In this document: piece by piece, positions 45,246 through 54,251 of the stretch
How positions within the stretch are numbered: position 1 is the first letter of the stretch
Layout of the letters: each line of letters starts with the position of its first letter
DNA from: an uncultured Halomonas sp.
GTDB lineage: Bacteria > Pseudomonadota > Gammaproteobacteria > Pseudomonadales > Halomonadaceae
Length of the DNA stretch: 64,000 nt
Assembly (NCBI RefSeq): GCF_947500835.1
Contig: NZ_CANMTQ010000007.1
Location: 1 to 64,000 of the forward strand
Reading direction: 5' to 3'
Made by a program: the position numbers and the translations under genes
Notes under the pieces: generated by a model
Seen by the model: the letters and a program-made list of their open reading frames with translations, nothing else
Told to the model about the DNA's origin: nothing
Database searches by the model: none

Positions 45246-45872
45246 ATGAGCGTTCATACCATCGATCATCCACTGGTCAAGCACAAGCTGGGTCTCATGC
45301 GCGCCGCGGATGTCAGTACCAAGGCCTTTCGTGAGTTGGCCGGCGAAGTTGCCAAGCTTCTGACCTATGAAGCCACTCAGGATCTCAAGCTCGAGTCCTC
45401 AACCGTAGTTGGTTGGAACGGCGACGTGGCGGTTGAGCAGCTCAAAGGCAAGAAAGTGACCATCGTGCCGATCCTGCGGGCGGGGCTTGGCATGCTCGAT
45501 GGCGTCACCGATCTGATTCCCAGTGCGCGCATCAGCGTCGTGGGGCTCTATCGCAACGAAGAGACCCTGGAGCCAGTGGCCTATTTCGAGAAGTTCGCCA
45601 ACGACCTCGGAGAACGCCTGGCCATCGTCATTGATCCGATGCTGGCGACTGGTGGTTCCATGCTGGCCACTCTGGACAAGCTCAAGGAGCGCGGCTGCAA
45701 GTCGATGAAGGTCATCGTGCTGGTCGCCGCGCCGGAGGGCATTCGCCGTGTGCAGGAGGCTCATCCGGATGTGGATATCTATACCGCGGCCGTCGACGAG
45801 CGACTCGATGAGAACGGGTATATCGTGCCGGGGTTGGGGGATGCGGGGGATCGAATCTTTGGCACTCGCTGA
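45246..45872 (+). CDS. upp: Uracil phosphoribosyltransferase
   Basis: 208 residues, the standard length. [20 protein letters not shown] at the start, [20 protein letters not shown] in the middle, and the PRPP motif [20 protein letters not shown]. It makes UMP from uracil and PRPP. It pairs with the uracil permease behind it; a 143-bp repeat has its end one base after the upp stop, between the two. Confidence 0.98.
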   Translation: MSVHTIDHPLVKHKLGLMRAADVSTKAFRELAGEVAKLLTYEATQDLKLESSTVVGWNGDVAVEQLKGKKVTIVPILRAGLGMLDGVTDLIPSARISVVGLYRNEETLEPVAYFEKFANDLGERLAIVIDPMLATGGSMLATLDKLKERGCKSMKVIVLVAAPEGIRRVQEAHPDVDIYTAAVDERLDENGYIVPGLGDAGDRIFGTR

Positions 45873-46015
45873 GGAAGCACTGAATAAATGGCTGCAACGG
45901 CGAATCGCTGCGTTGCGCGGTACTCGAAGACTCGCCTAACCCCATGTTATGTCTCGCCTTCTGTGTTCCGTGCGCCTTGCGCTTCATCCGTTTCGCCTAC
46001 TTATTCAACGCTTCC
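45873..46015 (+). repeat. 143-bp dispersed inverted-repeat element, copy 2
   Basis: Ends GGAAGCACTGAATAAAT and (complement) GGAAGCGTTGAATAAGT. It has the same length and largely the same inside as copy 1 at 15233-15375, in opposite orientation. It begins right at the upp stop and lies in the upp-uraA spacer. The rest of the spacer holds a hairpin GCCTGCC-GGCTG-GGCAGGC (46087-46105). Confidence 0.8.
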
Positions 46016-46140
46016 GCTAGCGCATTTTATGAACCTTAGTCAACATGCAGAAGCCTCTTTCGTTTCGACGTCAGGGGCGTTTTTTTGCCTGCCGGCTGGG
46101 CAGGCAATGACGCAGGAACGATAACTCTGGAGATTTTCCG

Positions 46141-47385
46141 ATGACCGATGCCGCAAGTCCGGCTTCTACCAAGGAGTCCTGGTCACATACGCTGCTGGCC
46201 GGGTCGCAAATGCTGTTCGTCGCCTTCGGGGCGCTGGTGCTGGTGCCGCTGCTGACCGGTCTCGATCCGAGCGTGGCGCTGTTTACCGCCGGCATCGGCA
46301 CCCTGGTGTTTCATGGTGTGACGCGCAAGAGCGTGCCGGTGTTTCTGGCGTCGTCATTCGCGTTCATTGCTCCAATCCAGGGCTCGATCGCGAACTTCGG
46401 TATTCCCGCGACACTGGGCGGGCTGTTTGCCGCAGGGTTGGTCTATATCGTGATGTCCCAGTTCGTGCGCCTCAAGGGGACCGCCTGGTTGCATCATCTG
46501 CTGCCACCGGTAGTGGTCGGGCCGGTGATCATGGTCATTGGTCTGGCCCTGGCGCCGGTCGCGGTGAGCATGGCCACCGGCGAAACCAGCGATAATATCG
46601 GTTACACCCAGGCGATCTTCCTGTCCATGAGCAGCCTGCTGGTCACGCTGCTGCTGGCGGTGTTCGGACGCGGCATGCTGCGGTTGGTGCCTATTCTGGG
46701 CGGTATTCTGGTGGGCTACACCCTGGGGTTGATCATGGGGGTGGTCGATCTTTCGCCGGTCCATGAGGCAAGCTGGCTGGCGCTGCCGAATTTCGTTGCG
46801 CCGACGTTTCATCTGTCGGCCATCCTGTTCATGATTCCGGTGGCAATCGCGCCGGCGGTGGAGCATATCGGCGACATGATCGCCATCGGCTCGGTGACGC
46901 GTCAGAACTATCTGACCAAGCCCGGGCTGCATCGCACGCTTCTGGGCGATGGCCTGGCGACGTCCACCGCGGCATTGTTCGGCGGGCCGCCCAACACCAC
47001 CTATTCCGAAGTCACCGGCGCGGTAACCCTGACTCGCAATTTCAATCCCAATATCATGGTGGTGGCCGCCGTTGTCGCGATCGTGCTGGCCTTCGTGGCC
47101 AAGCTGGGCATGCTGCTGCAGACCATTCCCGGTCCGGTGATGGGCGGCATCATGACGCTGCTGTTCGGCTCGATCGCCGTGGTGGGCATGAATACGCTGG
47201 TGCGTGCGGGCGCGCCGTTGACCGCGCCGCGCAATATGGTGGTGGTGTCGTTGATTCTGGTATTCGGTATCGGCGGCATGCAGATCGGCGGCGGCCAGTT
47301 TGCGCTGCAGGGTGTCAGCCTGGCCGCGGTGGTGGGGATCCTACTGAATCTGGTGTTGCCGCCGGCCCGCGAGGATTATCACTGA
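46141..47385 (+). CDS. uraA: Uracil permease (NCS2 family)
   Basis: 414 residues with about 14 membrane segments. AGSQMLFVAFGALVLVPLLT, the family signature with PVAIAPAVEHIGDMIAIGSV, and GGPPNTTYSEVTGAVTLTRN are the UraA landmarks, including the substrate-binding Glu residues. It is a proton-coupled uracil importer of the inner membrane, functioning with Upp. The stop codon lies in the end of repeat copy 3. Confidence 0.95.
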   Translation: MTDAASPASTKESWSHTLLAGSQMLFVAFGALVLVPLLTGLDPSVALFTAGIGTLVFHGVTRKSVPVFLASSFAFIAPIQGSIANFGIPATLGGLFAAGLVYIVMSQFVRLKGTAWLHHLLPPVVVGPVIMVIGLALAPVAVSMATGETSDNIGYTQAIFLSMSSLLVTLLLAVFGRGMLRLVPILGGILVGYTLGLIMGVVDLSPVHEASWLALPNFVAPTFHLSAILFMIPVAIAPAVEHIGDMIAIGSVTRQNYLTKPGLHRTLLGDGLATSTAALFGGPPNTTYSEVTGAVTLTRNFNPNIMVVAAVVAIVLAFVAKLGMLLQTIPGPVMGGIMTLLFGSIAVVGMNTLVRAGAPLTAPRNMVVVSLILVFGIGGMQIGGGQFALQGVSLAAVVGILLNLVLPPAREDYH

Positions 47386-47540
47386 AACACTAAATAAATG
47401 TCTGCGCGTCTCAATTACGGCGTTGCGTGGTGCTGGTACGCCAGCCCGGTCGGAATCCTCACATATACCCCATATGCTCCGGTTCCTGTGCTCCATGCGC
47501 CTTGTCCTTGAGCTCGCTCGTCAATTTATTTAGCGCTTCC
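47383..47540 (+). repeat. Dispersed inverted-repeat element, copy 3 (158 bp, diverged)
   Basis: Ends TGAAACACTAAATAAAT and (complement) GGAAGCGCTAAATAAAT match the copy 1/2 family. The inside is more diverged and slightly longer. It begins on the uraA TGA and ends nine bases from the stop of the convergent regulator gene. Confidence 0.7.
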
Positions 47541-47548
47541 TTGTTCTG

Positions 47549-48127
47549 TCAATGATGCTGGGTGGTGCCCCCTTCAGCAAAGGAAGGCGGCGTATTGGCA
47601 CTGACGATCACGCATTCTTCATCGCCGACGTTGCGAAAACGATGGGGTAAACGGGAGTCGAAATAGTAGGCATCGCCCTGGTGCAGTACTTGCGTATCTC
47701 CGTTGACGGAGATTTCGATGCTACCGGCGACTATGACGCCGCCTTCTTCACCCGCATGTTCGAGCATGTCCTCCCCGGTGTCCGCGCCAGGAGGATAGTG
47801 CTCGTAAAGAAGTGACATGCTGCGGTTCGGGCGGCGTGCGCCGACGAGGCGCCAGGAAAGGTTGCCGTCTCCAATTTCCGTCAGTTCGTCGGCGCGATAG
47901 AACACTTGCTCATTGGCAAGTTCTTCTCCGGCGAAAAACTCGCTGATGGACACCGGCAGGGCGTCGAGAATCTTCTTTAGTGAACTGACCGATGGGCTGA
48001 CGCTGTTCTGTTCGATCAGTGAAATGGTGCTGTTGGTCACTCCGGCCCGCTTGGCCAGTTCTCGCTGGGAAAGATCACGACTCTGACGTAGCTGCTTGAG
48101 ACGTGTACCGACGTTGAATCCGCTCAT
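47549..48127 (-). CDS. XRE-cupin transcriptional regulator (PuuR-like)
   Basis: 192 residues from the ATG at 48127, seven bases after AAGGAT; the frame is open to 48172. Residues 5-60 are a helix-turn-helix (LKQLRQSRDLSQRELAKRAG, VTNSTISLIEQNSVSPSVSS). Residues 110-180 are a cupin (EHAGEEGGVIVAGSIEISVN, LHQGDAYYFDSRLPHRFRNV). E. coli PuuR has this layout and represses putrescine use. No polyamine gene is adjacent, so its target is unknown. Confidence 0.9.
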   Translation of the reverse strand: MSGFNVGTRLKQLRQSRDLSQRELAKRAGVTNSTISLIEQNSVSPSVSSLKKILDALPVSISEFFAGEELANEQVFYRADELTEIGDGNLSWRLVGARRPNRSMSLLYEHYPPGADTGEDMLEHAGEEGGVIVAGSIEISVNGDTQVLHQGDAYYFDSRLPHRFRNVGDEECVIVSANTPPSFAEGGTTQHH

Positions 48128-48211
48128 CGAGCATCCTTGTTGAACATCCTTGACAGTATGATACCCCTTCATGCAAGAGCCGATAAGCGTGAAGATGCAA
48201 TCCAGTCATCG

Positions 48212-50290
48212 TCATTGCTTGTATTCGCCGGGTTGAGCGACGTCGCTGAGACCTTCAAGGAGCTTGCGGGTGGTGTCGTCCTCGAAGGCGCTGGACGGCG
48301 CGTGGCAGGGTAGCCAGACATGAAAGGTAGCGCCCTGGCCAAGGGTAGAACTCACGCTGATATCGCCGCCGCCCCGCCTCAAGATGCCGGCGCAGATGGC
48401 CAGGCCGAGCCCGGAGCCCGCCTCCCGGGTCGTGAAGAAAGGATCGAAGATACGCGTCTGTAGATGGTCGGGGATGCCGGGGCCCTGATCGCTGACATCG
48501 ATGCTCACCCCGGGGGCGGCGTACCGATCGCTATCCTGGAGGGTGAGAGCGATGTGCTGTCCTTCATTGCCGGCTTGTACCGCATTGAGTATCAGATTGA
48601 CCAAGACCTGCTGCAACTGAGCGCTATCGCACTCCACATGGCGCTCTGCGTGACCCTTGAAGACTAGATGTTGAGCGTGCTTGTCGATGCTATGACGCAC
48701 CAGAGGCTCGATGCTGGCGACGATCGCGTTGACATCCTGGCGTTGGAGCATGGGCCGAGAGTGCCCTGTACTGGAGTAGCGCAGCAGGTTGTCGATCAAG
48801 GCCCGGATGCGCTCCACCTGGGCGATGATGATGTCGATCTCCTCCTTGACCGGTGCAGCGTCGTTCCCCAGTTCCTGCTCGATGAGTTCGACGTGACCCA
48901 GGATCACAGCGGCTGGATTGTTGATTTCGTGAGCGATGCCGGCGGTCAGCTCACCCAGGGTCGCGAGTTTTTCCTGGGTCAGCAACCGAGTCCGCGCCTG
49001 TTTGAGCAAAAGGATGTGCTGTTCGAGCGCGCGGGTCTTTTCTCTCAAGGAGCGAGTGCGCTCATCGACCCGCTGTTCGAGTTCGACGGCGGCTCGGCGC
49101 AGCGCGTTCTGATGGGTTTCGAGACGATCGAGCATGGTATCGAACTCCTGGGCCAATTCCGCCAGCTCGTCATGGCAGCCAATCTCGCCGATACGCAGAT
49201 GATTGTCCTCGCGAACGTCGCGAATGATCCGGTGCATGCGTTTAATCGGCGCTACCATGCGTTCGACGCCCCGCAACACGAGCCCGAGAGACATCAAGGT
49301 GACCAGGGCCAGAACGATGATGATCTGCAGAAGGGTTTCCCGATACAGGCGAGAGAAGGGTGCTTCGGGATAGCCCGCATAGATCATGCCGATACGTTCG
49401 CCTTGCATGCTCGACAGTGCCTCGTAGGCGGCCACATACCAGTCGCTGACCACGAAGGCCCGATCGATGAAGCGCTCTCCGCGCTCGAGCACCTGCTGGG
49501 CCACCCGGTTGGAGACCCGGGTGCCAATGGCGCGTTCGCCATTGACCAGGCGCACATTGGTCGCGACCCTGACATCCCCTAGAAACAGCGTGACCGTGCC
49601 TTCACTGCTTTCCGGCAGGGTGCCGGGTGCATAGAGCAGATCGCGAATGTCATCCACGAGTGCGGCATCCCGGTTGAGCAGGCGTCCACCATCGAGGACG
49701 AGTCGTACGCGGCCATCCTCATCCTCGAGCGGGTACAGAACCCGGGACACCAGCCCCTTGCGTTCCACCTGGCGGGCGGTCGCCTGGGCTCTTGGAGTAA
49801 CTCGAAGGGCCATTCGCGCTCGATCGGTAAGCAGTACATCGATGACGTTCAAGCGTTCTGGCGCCAATGCATCAAGCCCCGCGATCGTATCGCCGTGAAG
49901 CAGGCGCTGCGCCACCCCGGTATCCAGCTGTGCCATCAACTCGTCCGGTGACAGCAGGCGTAGCCAATCGAGTTCGTTGGCAGTGCGGGTTTCTGCGAGA
50001 ACATCATCAAGAGAAAGCGTGCCAGTACCGTTCAGCGCGGTCGTCAGGGCATGGCTGCCGGCCAGTTCCGCCAGTCGTGTCCGTTGCTGCTCGACCAGAC
50101 TGTCGAGCAGGCGGCTGGCCACTGCCAGATCCGCGCGTACCTTCATGTAGAGCTGACGATCGCTGTAGGTACTGGTCCAATAATGGGTCAGCCCTACTAG
50201 CGCCAGGCTGAAAAGCAGCAATGGCATACAGGCCATCCACAACAGACGTCGCCGGATCGACGCGTCCAGCCAGCGCCGCACGCTTTTCAC
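48212..50290 (-). CDS. Sensor histidine kinase
   Basis: 692 residues. Two membrane helices (MACMPLLLFSLALVGLTHYW near 19-38 and LLQIIIVLALVTLMSLGLVL near 320-340) bracket a large periplasmic sensor domain of Cache-like pattern (FIDRAFVVSDWYVAAYEALS). Then come HAMP, a coiled coil (VELEQRVDERTRSLREKTRA), the H-box LTAGIAHEINNPAAVILGHV with the phosphorylated His, and an ATPase domain (N-box LVNLILNAVQAG, DQGPGIP, GSGLGLAICAGIL). It is followed by its response regulator gene's partner role: that gene lies 50 bp upstream on the same strand. The pair is divergent to tupABC. Confidence 0.92.
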   Translation of the reverse strand: MKSVRRWLDASIRRRLLWMACMPLLLFSLALVGLTHYWTSTYSDRQLYMKVRADLAVASRLLDSLVEQQRTRLAELAGSHALTTALNGTGTLSLDDVLAETRTANELDWLRLLSPDELMAQLDTGVAQRLLHGDTIAGLDALAPERLNVIDVLLTDRARMALRVTPRAQATARQVERKGLVSRVLYPLEDEDGRVRLVLDGGRLLNRDAALVDDIRDLLYAPGTLPESSEGTVTLFLGDVRVATNVRLVNGERAIGTRVSNRVAQQVLERGERFIDRAFVVSDWYVAAYEALSSMQGERIGMIYAGYPEAPFSRLYRETLLQIIIVLALVTLMSLGLVLRGVERMVAPIKRMHRIIRDVREDNHLRIGEIGCHDELAELAQEFDTMLDRLETHQNALRRAAVELEQRVDERTRSLREKTRALEQHILLLKQARTRLLTQEKLATLGELTAGIAHEINNPAAVILGHVELIEQELGNDAAPVKEEIDIIIAQVERIRALIDNLLRYSSTGHSRPMLQRQDVNAIVASIEPLVRHSIDKHAQHLVFKGHAERHVECDSAQLQQVLVNLILNAVQAGNEGQHIALTLQDSDRYAAPGVSIDVSDQGPGIPDHLQTRIFDPFFTTREAGSGLGLAICAGILRRGGGDISVSSTLGQGATFHVWLPCHAPSSAFEDDTTRKLLEGLSDVAQPGEYKQ

Positions 50291-50341
50291 ATCAGGCTCT
50301 TGGCATTGAATTCATCACAATGCTTCTTCACATCGAATGCC

Positions 50342-51700
50342 TCACGTCGAGCCCTGCCAGGCGGCGAGCTTGCGATCAAGCGTCTTGCGAGAGACACCCA
50401 AACTGCGGGCCGCTCGAGATTTGTTGCCGTTGTTGGCTTCGAGAACCGCTAGCAGATGGTGCTTTTCCAACGCTTCGATGGACCAGTCGAGAGGCACATT
50501 GATGCTGGCGCTATCCGATCTATCACCCGCGCTATTCTCAAGAAGGTCGCGAGGCAATCTGCCAAGCAGAATACAGCGCTCGACGAAGTTCTTGAGTTCA
50601 CGGATGTTGCCGGGCCAGGAGTAACGCGCCATGCGTTCAAGGTCCGCGTGCTGCCAGGGAAGCGCCGGCAGCCCCAGCTCCTTGGATAGATGTTGCGAGA
50701 AATGATGAGCGAGCAGCGCTATGTCATCGGGTCGCTCCCGTAGCGCGGGCAGTCTGATCGTCAATATATTAAGACGGTAATAAAGATCTTCACGAAAGCG
50801 CCCGCTGGCGACTTCCTGTTCCATGTCGCGATGAGTGGCGGTCACGATGCGCACGTCAACCGGCTGTTCCTGCTCTCCGCCCACGGGGCGAATCCGCTTG
50901 GTTTCAATGACCCGCAGCAGCTTGGCTTGCATGGCCAGAGGCATCTCTGCGATTTCATCGAGGAATAGCGTTCCGCCATCGGCGTAGGTGAACAGGCCTT
51001 CCCGGGCTTTGACCGCGCCGGTGAAGGCGCCTTTGACATGACCGAACAGCTCGGACTCGATCAGCTCACTGGCAACCGCACCGCAATTGAGAGGAACGAA
51101 GGCGCCCAGGCGACGGGACAGGCGATGCAGGTCCCGGGCGGCAAGCTCCTTGCCGGTACCGGACTCACCGGTAATCATCAACGCGGAGGGCGTAGGAGCA
51201 ACACGTTCGATGATCGCCTGAACCTCGCGGATGGCCGCGCTATTACCCAGCATGCCACCCTGAGTGGCGTGCAACTGCGCCGTTTCCCGGCGCAGAACGA
51301 AGTTTTCCCGGGACAGACGACGACGTTCCAGGCAACGGTCCACGGCGCTGAGCAGCTGCTCGAGTCGAAATGGCTTCATGATGAAATCGCTGGCCCCCAC
51401 TCTTAGGGCATGGATGGCCATTTCAAGATCCGCGTAGGCGGTCATGAAGATGATGTCGCTACGCCGATCGGTTTCCAGTGCCTCGTGCCATTCGATGCCA
51501 CTACGGTCCGGTAGGCGTACATCCACCAGCAACAAATCGAAATGCAGCCGTTGGCGCAGGGCTTCCGCATCCGCCAGGGTGCCTGCGGTTTCAAGCATGG
51601 CGAAACGCGACGACAATGCCTTGTTCAGGTAACGCTGCATGCCAGGTTCGTCATCGACGATCAGTATCGATGCGGTGGGTAGTTCACTAGCAACGGTCAT
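50342..51700 (-). CDS. Sigma-54-dependent response regulator (NtrC family)
   Basis: 452 residues. The receiver (10-125) has LIVDDEPGMQRYLNKALSS and the phospho-acceptor Asp in LLLVDVRLPDRSGIEW. The AAA+ domain (140-380) has Walker A ITGESGTGKELAARDLHRLS, the sigma-54 contact loop GAFTGAVKAREGLFTYADGG and LFLDEIAEMPLAMQAKLLRV. A Fis-type helix-turn-helix ends it (NNGNKSRAARSLGVSRKTLD). It should activate a sigma-54 promoter when phosphorylated by the kinase encoded just downstream. The best local target is the promoter before tupA. Confidence 0.93.
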   Translation of the reverse strand: MTVASELPTASILIVDDEPGMQRYLNKALSSRFAMLETAGTLADAEALRQRLHFDLLLVDVRLPDRSGIEWHEALETDRRSDIIFMTAYADLEMAIHALRVGASDFIMKPFRLEQLLSAVDRCLERRRLSRENFVLRRETAQLHATQGGMLGNSAAIREVQAIIERVAPTPSALMITGESGTGKELAARDLHRLSRRLGAFVPLNCGAVASELIESELFGHVKGAFTGAVKAREGLFTYADGGTLFLDEIAEMPLAMQAKLLRVIETKRIRPVGGEQEQPVDVRIVTATHRDMEQEVASGRFREDLYYRLNILTIRLPALRERPDDIALLAHHFSQHLSKELGLPALPWQHADLERMARYSWPGNIRELKNFVERCILLGRLPRDLLENSAGDRSDSASINVPLDWSIEALEKHHLLAVLEANNGNKSRAARSLGVSRKTLDRKLAAWQGST

Positions 51701-51832
51701 TCAGGCAACCCTCCATCGAGCGAGTCAGTTTGTCCCGATCTGGGTCGATGTGGCGCACTTTGGATGCGTCTATGATTTTTCTCATGGTAAAGAAGGCGAT
51801 TTTAAAGGGCAATCCACCGGTATCATGAGAAT

Positions 51833-51848
51833 AGGCATGTTACTTGCT
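51833..51848 (+). promoter_or_regulatory. Putative sigma-54 (-24/-12) promoter of tupABC
   Basis: AGGCATGTTACTTGCT matches the consensus TGGCACG-N4-TTGCW at all but two positions, with the invariant GG (51834-51835) and GC (51846-51847) spaced 12 bp apart as required. It ends 39 bases before the tupA start. The sigma-54 activator gene is transcribed away from it on the other side. Confidence 0.6.
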
Positions 51849-51887
51849 AGCCAAGGGTTCAGGAACGTAAAAAGGAAAGGAACCACA

Positions 51888-52751
51888 ATGAATTTACCTG
51901 TCACGCTACGAAACGCCGCGATCATTCTGGGCGCTACGCTATTGACGTCACCGGTGCTGGCGGCAAACGACGACATCATTCGTCTGGCGACCACCACCAG
52001 CACCTACAACTCCGGTTTATTGGACGAGCTGCTCCCCCAGTTCGAAGCCGCACATCCTTATCAGGTTCAAGTCATTGCCGTGGGCACCGGCAAGGCGCTG
52101 CGCATGGGCCAGGATGGCGATGCAGACCTGTTGATGACCCACGCCCCGGCAGCGGGAAAGGCCTTTGTCGACGCAGGCTACGGCATCGAACCCCACGGGG
52201 TGATGTACAACGATTTTGTCATTGTCGGCCCGGAGAAAGACCCCGCCAACATTCAAGGTCTCGATGAGGCCAGCCAGGCCTTCAAGCAGATTGCTGATAG
52301 CGACGTGCTGTTCGTGTCTCGGGGAGATGATTCCGGGACTCACAAGAAAGAGCTTGCCCTATGGCAGTCAAGTGATATCGAACCCGGCTTCGAGGGCTAC
52401 CGGGCTGTAGGGCAGGGCATGGGCAAGGTGCTGCAGATGGCAAGCGAGCTGCAGGGCTATACGCTGACGGATCGAGGCACCTGGCTTGCGATGCAGGATA
52501 AGCTGGACTTGAGCCTGCTGATGCAGGGGGACTCTCGTCTGTTCAACCCCTATCAAGTGATCCTGGTCAATCCCGAGCGCTATGACGATCTCAATACCGA
52601 AGGTGCGCGTGCCTTGGCGGAGTGGCTGATTTCCGAGGAAGGACAGCAGGCAATCGATGATTTTCGTCTTGGAGGTGAAGCACTGTTTCACGCCAGCGCC
52701 GGCGAAGACGTATCGCCACAGCAGGGCGTAAGCGCCGGTGCGAGCCAATGA
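51888..52751 (+). CDS. tupA: Tungstate-binding periplasmic protein
   Basis: 287 residues from ATG 51888 with AAAGGAAAGGA upstream; the open frame to 51639 is the antisense of the regulator gene. A signal peptide (AAIILGATLLTSPVLA) is followed by the TupA signature IRLATTTSTYNSGLLDELLP, then AVGTGKALRMGQDGDADLLM and SRGDDSGTHKKELALWQ. TupA binds tungstate with very high preference over molybdate. First gene of tupABC, which leads into cofactor genes. Confidence 0.92.
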   Translation: MNLPVTLRNAAIILGATLLTSPVLAANDDIIRLATTTSTYNSGLLDELLPQFEAAHPYQVQVIAVGTGKALRMGQDGDADLLMTHAPAAGKAFVDAGYGIEPHGVMYNDFVIVGPEKDPANIQGLDEASQAFKQIADSDVLFVSRGDDSGTHKKELALWQSSDIEPGFEGYRAVGQGMGKVLQMASELQGYTLTDRGTWLAMQDKLDLSLLMQGDSRLFNPYQVILVNPERYDDLNTEGARALAEWLISEEGQQAIDDFRLGGEALFHASAGEDVSPQQGVSAGASQ

Positions 52752-52766
52752 GGATGGCTCATAGCG

Positions 52767-53474
52767 ATGCCTGAACTACTCGACTCGACTCGGGCGGCGT
52801 TGATACTGCTGGTCTCCCTGGATCCAGATCTATGGGAGATTATCGGTGTCTCGTTTCGGGTATCGCTGACCGCCATGGCGCTTGCCATTCCGCCGGCACT
52901 GCTGATTGCTCTTGCCCTGGCGCGTCTTGCATTTCCGGGGCGCTGGCTGTTGATTTCTCTGGCCAACACCTTGATGGCGGTGCCTACCGTGGTAGTGGGC
53001 CTGATGCTGTTCATGCTGTTGTCTCGCAGCGGCCCATTGGGAGAATGGCGATTGCTCTTCACTCAGCCGGCCATGGTGATTGGCCAATGGCTCCTGGCCA
53101 TTCCCTTGCTGATTGCCATGCTGCATGCTGCCTTGCAGGGAGTCGATCAGCGTGCCTGGGAGACCGCGCGTCTACATGGCGCCGGACGCGTGGCAGCACT
53201 GTGGCGCTTGCTTGGAGAGGCGCGGTTTGGGGTCATGGCAGCAATAGTAGCGTCCTTCGGACGCATCATCGCCGAAGTGGGCAGCGCCGTCATGGTGGGG
53301 GGCAATATCGAACACTTCACCCGTAACATCACCACGGCAATTGCGCTGGAAACCCTCAAGGGGGAATATGCCCAGGGCATCGCGCTAGGCCTGGTGCTGC
53401 TGGTGCTGGCGCTGATACTTAACCTGATGCTGGGCATTCTGCGAGGGCGGGGTCAGCAGACCTTGAGCTCATGA
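52767..53474 (+). CDS. tupB: Tungstate ABC transporter permease
   Basis: 235 residues with about five membrane segments (VSLTAMALAIPPALLIALAL, LMAVPTVVVGLMLFMLLSRS, IAIALETLKGEYAQGIALGL). The EAA-like loop ETARLHGAGRVAALWRLLGE contacts the ATPase. It starts 15 bp after tupA and ends overlapping tupC. Confidence 0.9.
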   Translation: MPELLDSTRAALILLVSLDPDLWEIIGVSFRVSLTAMALAIPPALLIALALARLAFPGRWLLISLANTLMAVPTVVVGLMLFMLLSRSGPLGEWRLLFTQPAMVIGQWLLAIPLLIAMLHAALQGVDQRAWETARLHGAGRVAALWRLLGEARFGVMAAIVASFGRIIAEVGSAVMVGGNIEHFTRNITTAIALETLKGEYAQGIALGLVLLVLALILNLMLGILRGRGQQTLSS

Positions 53475-54160
53475 CGAAGGAGAGCATGCTCGAAATCAAT
53501 CGGCTTTCCCATGGTTTCTCGGCCACGCCCCTGTGGACGATCGATCATCTGCAATGGTCGGGTCAGGACATGGTGCATCTGCTGGGTGACAACGGCAGTG
53601 GCAAGACGACGCTACTGAGAATCCTGGCGGGGCTGGACGCGCCTCGCCAGGGTAGCGTGCACTGGCATATTGAGAAACAGTGGCAGCTTCCCCCTTGTCC
53701 GGCTCAGGTGATCTATCTGCATCAAATGCCCTATATGTTCGATACCAGCGTGTTCGATAATCTTCGACTGGCGGCTCGCTGGCACGGGCTAGGGCGGCGT
53801 GATAGTCAGATGCGCGTGGGCCGCATGCTGCACTGGTGCGGTCTTGAGCAACAGGGGCGACAGCGCGCTCGCTCTCTCTCCGGCGGCGAGCGCTTGCGCC
53901 TGGCACTGGCTAGAGCCTGGTTGCTGCAGCCCAGAGTCCTGCTCCTGGACGAGCCGACTGCCAATCTGGATGCTCAGGCCATCGCCGACGTGGATAGCTT
54001 GGTGGCGGATCTGGTACGCGCTGGATGCGCCGTCATTCTCAGCGCCCATCATGCAAGCGTGTTGACCGAGCGTTGCCAGCGTCGGTGGCAACTCTGCGAC
54101 GGCCTTCTGTGGGAGAGTACAACGAATGCACCCTTCGTGGCCGAGCGCCTTCTGCGCTGA
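53471..54160 (+). CDS. tupC: Tungstate ABC transporter ATPase
   Basis: 229 residues; the ATG overlaps the tupB stop (ATGA). Walker A LLGDNGSGKTTLLRILAGLD, signature LSGGERLRLALARAWLLQP, Walker B VLLLDEPTANLDAQ and H-loop ILSAHHASVL. An internal ATG at 53486 is a possible alternative start. Energises tungstate uptake. Confidence 0.92.
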   Translation: MTKESMLEINRLSHGFSATPLWTIDHLQWSGQDMVHLLGDNGSGKTTLLRILAGLDAPRQGSVHWHIEKQWQLPPCPAQVIYLHQMPYMFDTSVFDNLRLAARWHGLGRRDSQMRVGRMLHWCGLEQQGRQRARSLSGGERLRLALARAWLLQPRVLLLDEPTANLDAQAIADVDSLVADLVRAGCAVILSAHHASVLTERCQRRWQLCDGLLWESTTNAPFVAERLLR

Positions 54161-54251
54161 GCCGGTAAATCTTCCCTGACCCTGATCTTGATCATGCTAT
54201 CCACCCCCTTGGGCGGTTATGCTAGGTGCTGATCATCAATCACGGATTCCC

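Noticed and set aside
46087..46105. Hairpin GCCTGCC-GGCTG-GGCAGGC before uraA as a terminator or attenuator
   Set aside because: The T-run lies before the stem, not behind it, on the coding strand, and on the other strand no T-run follows.
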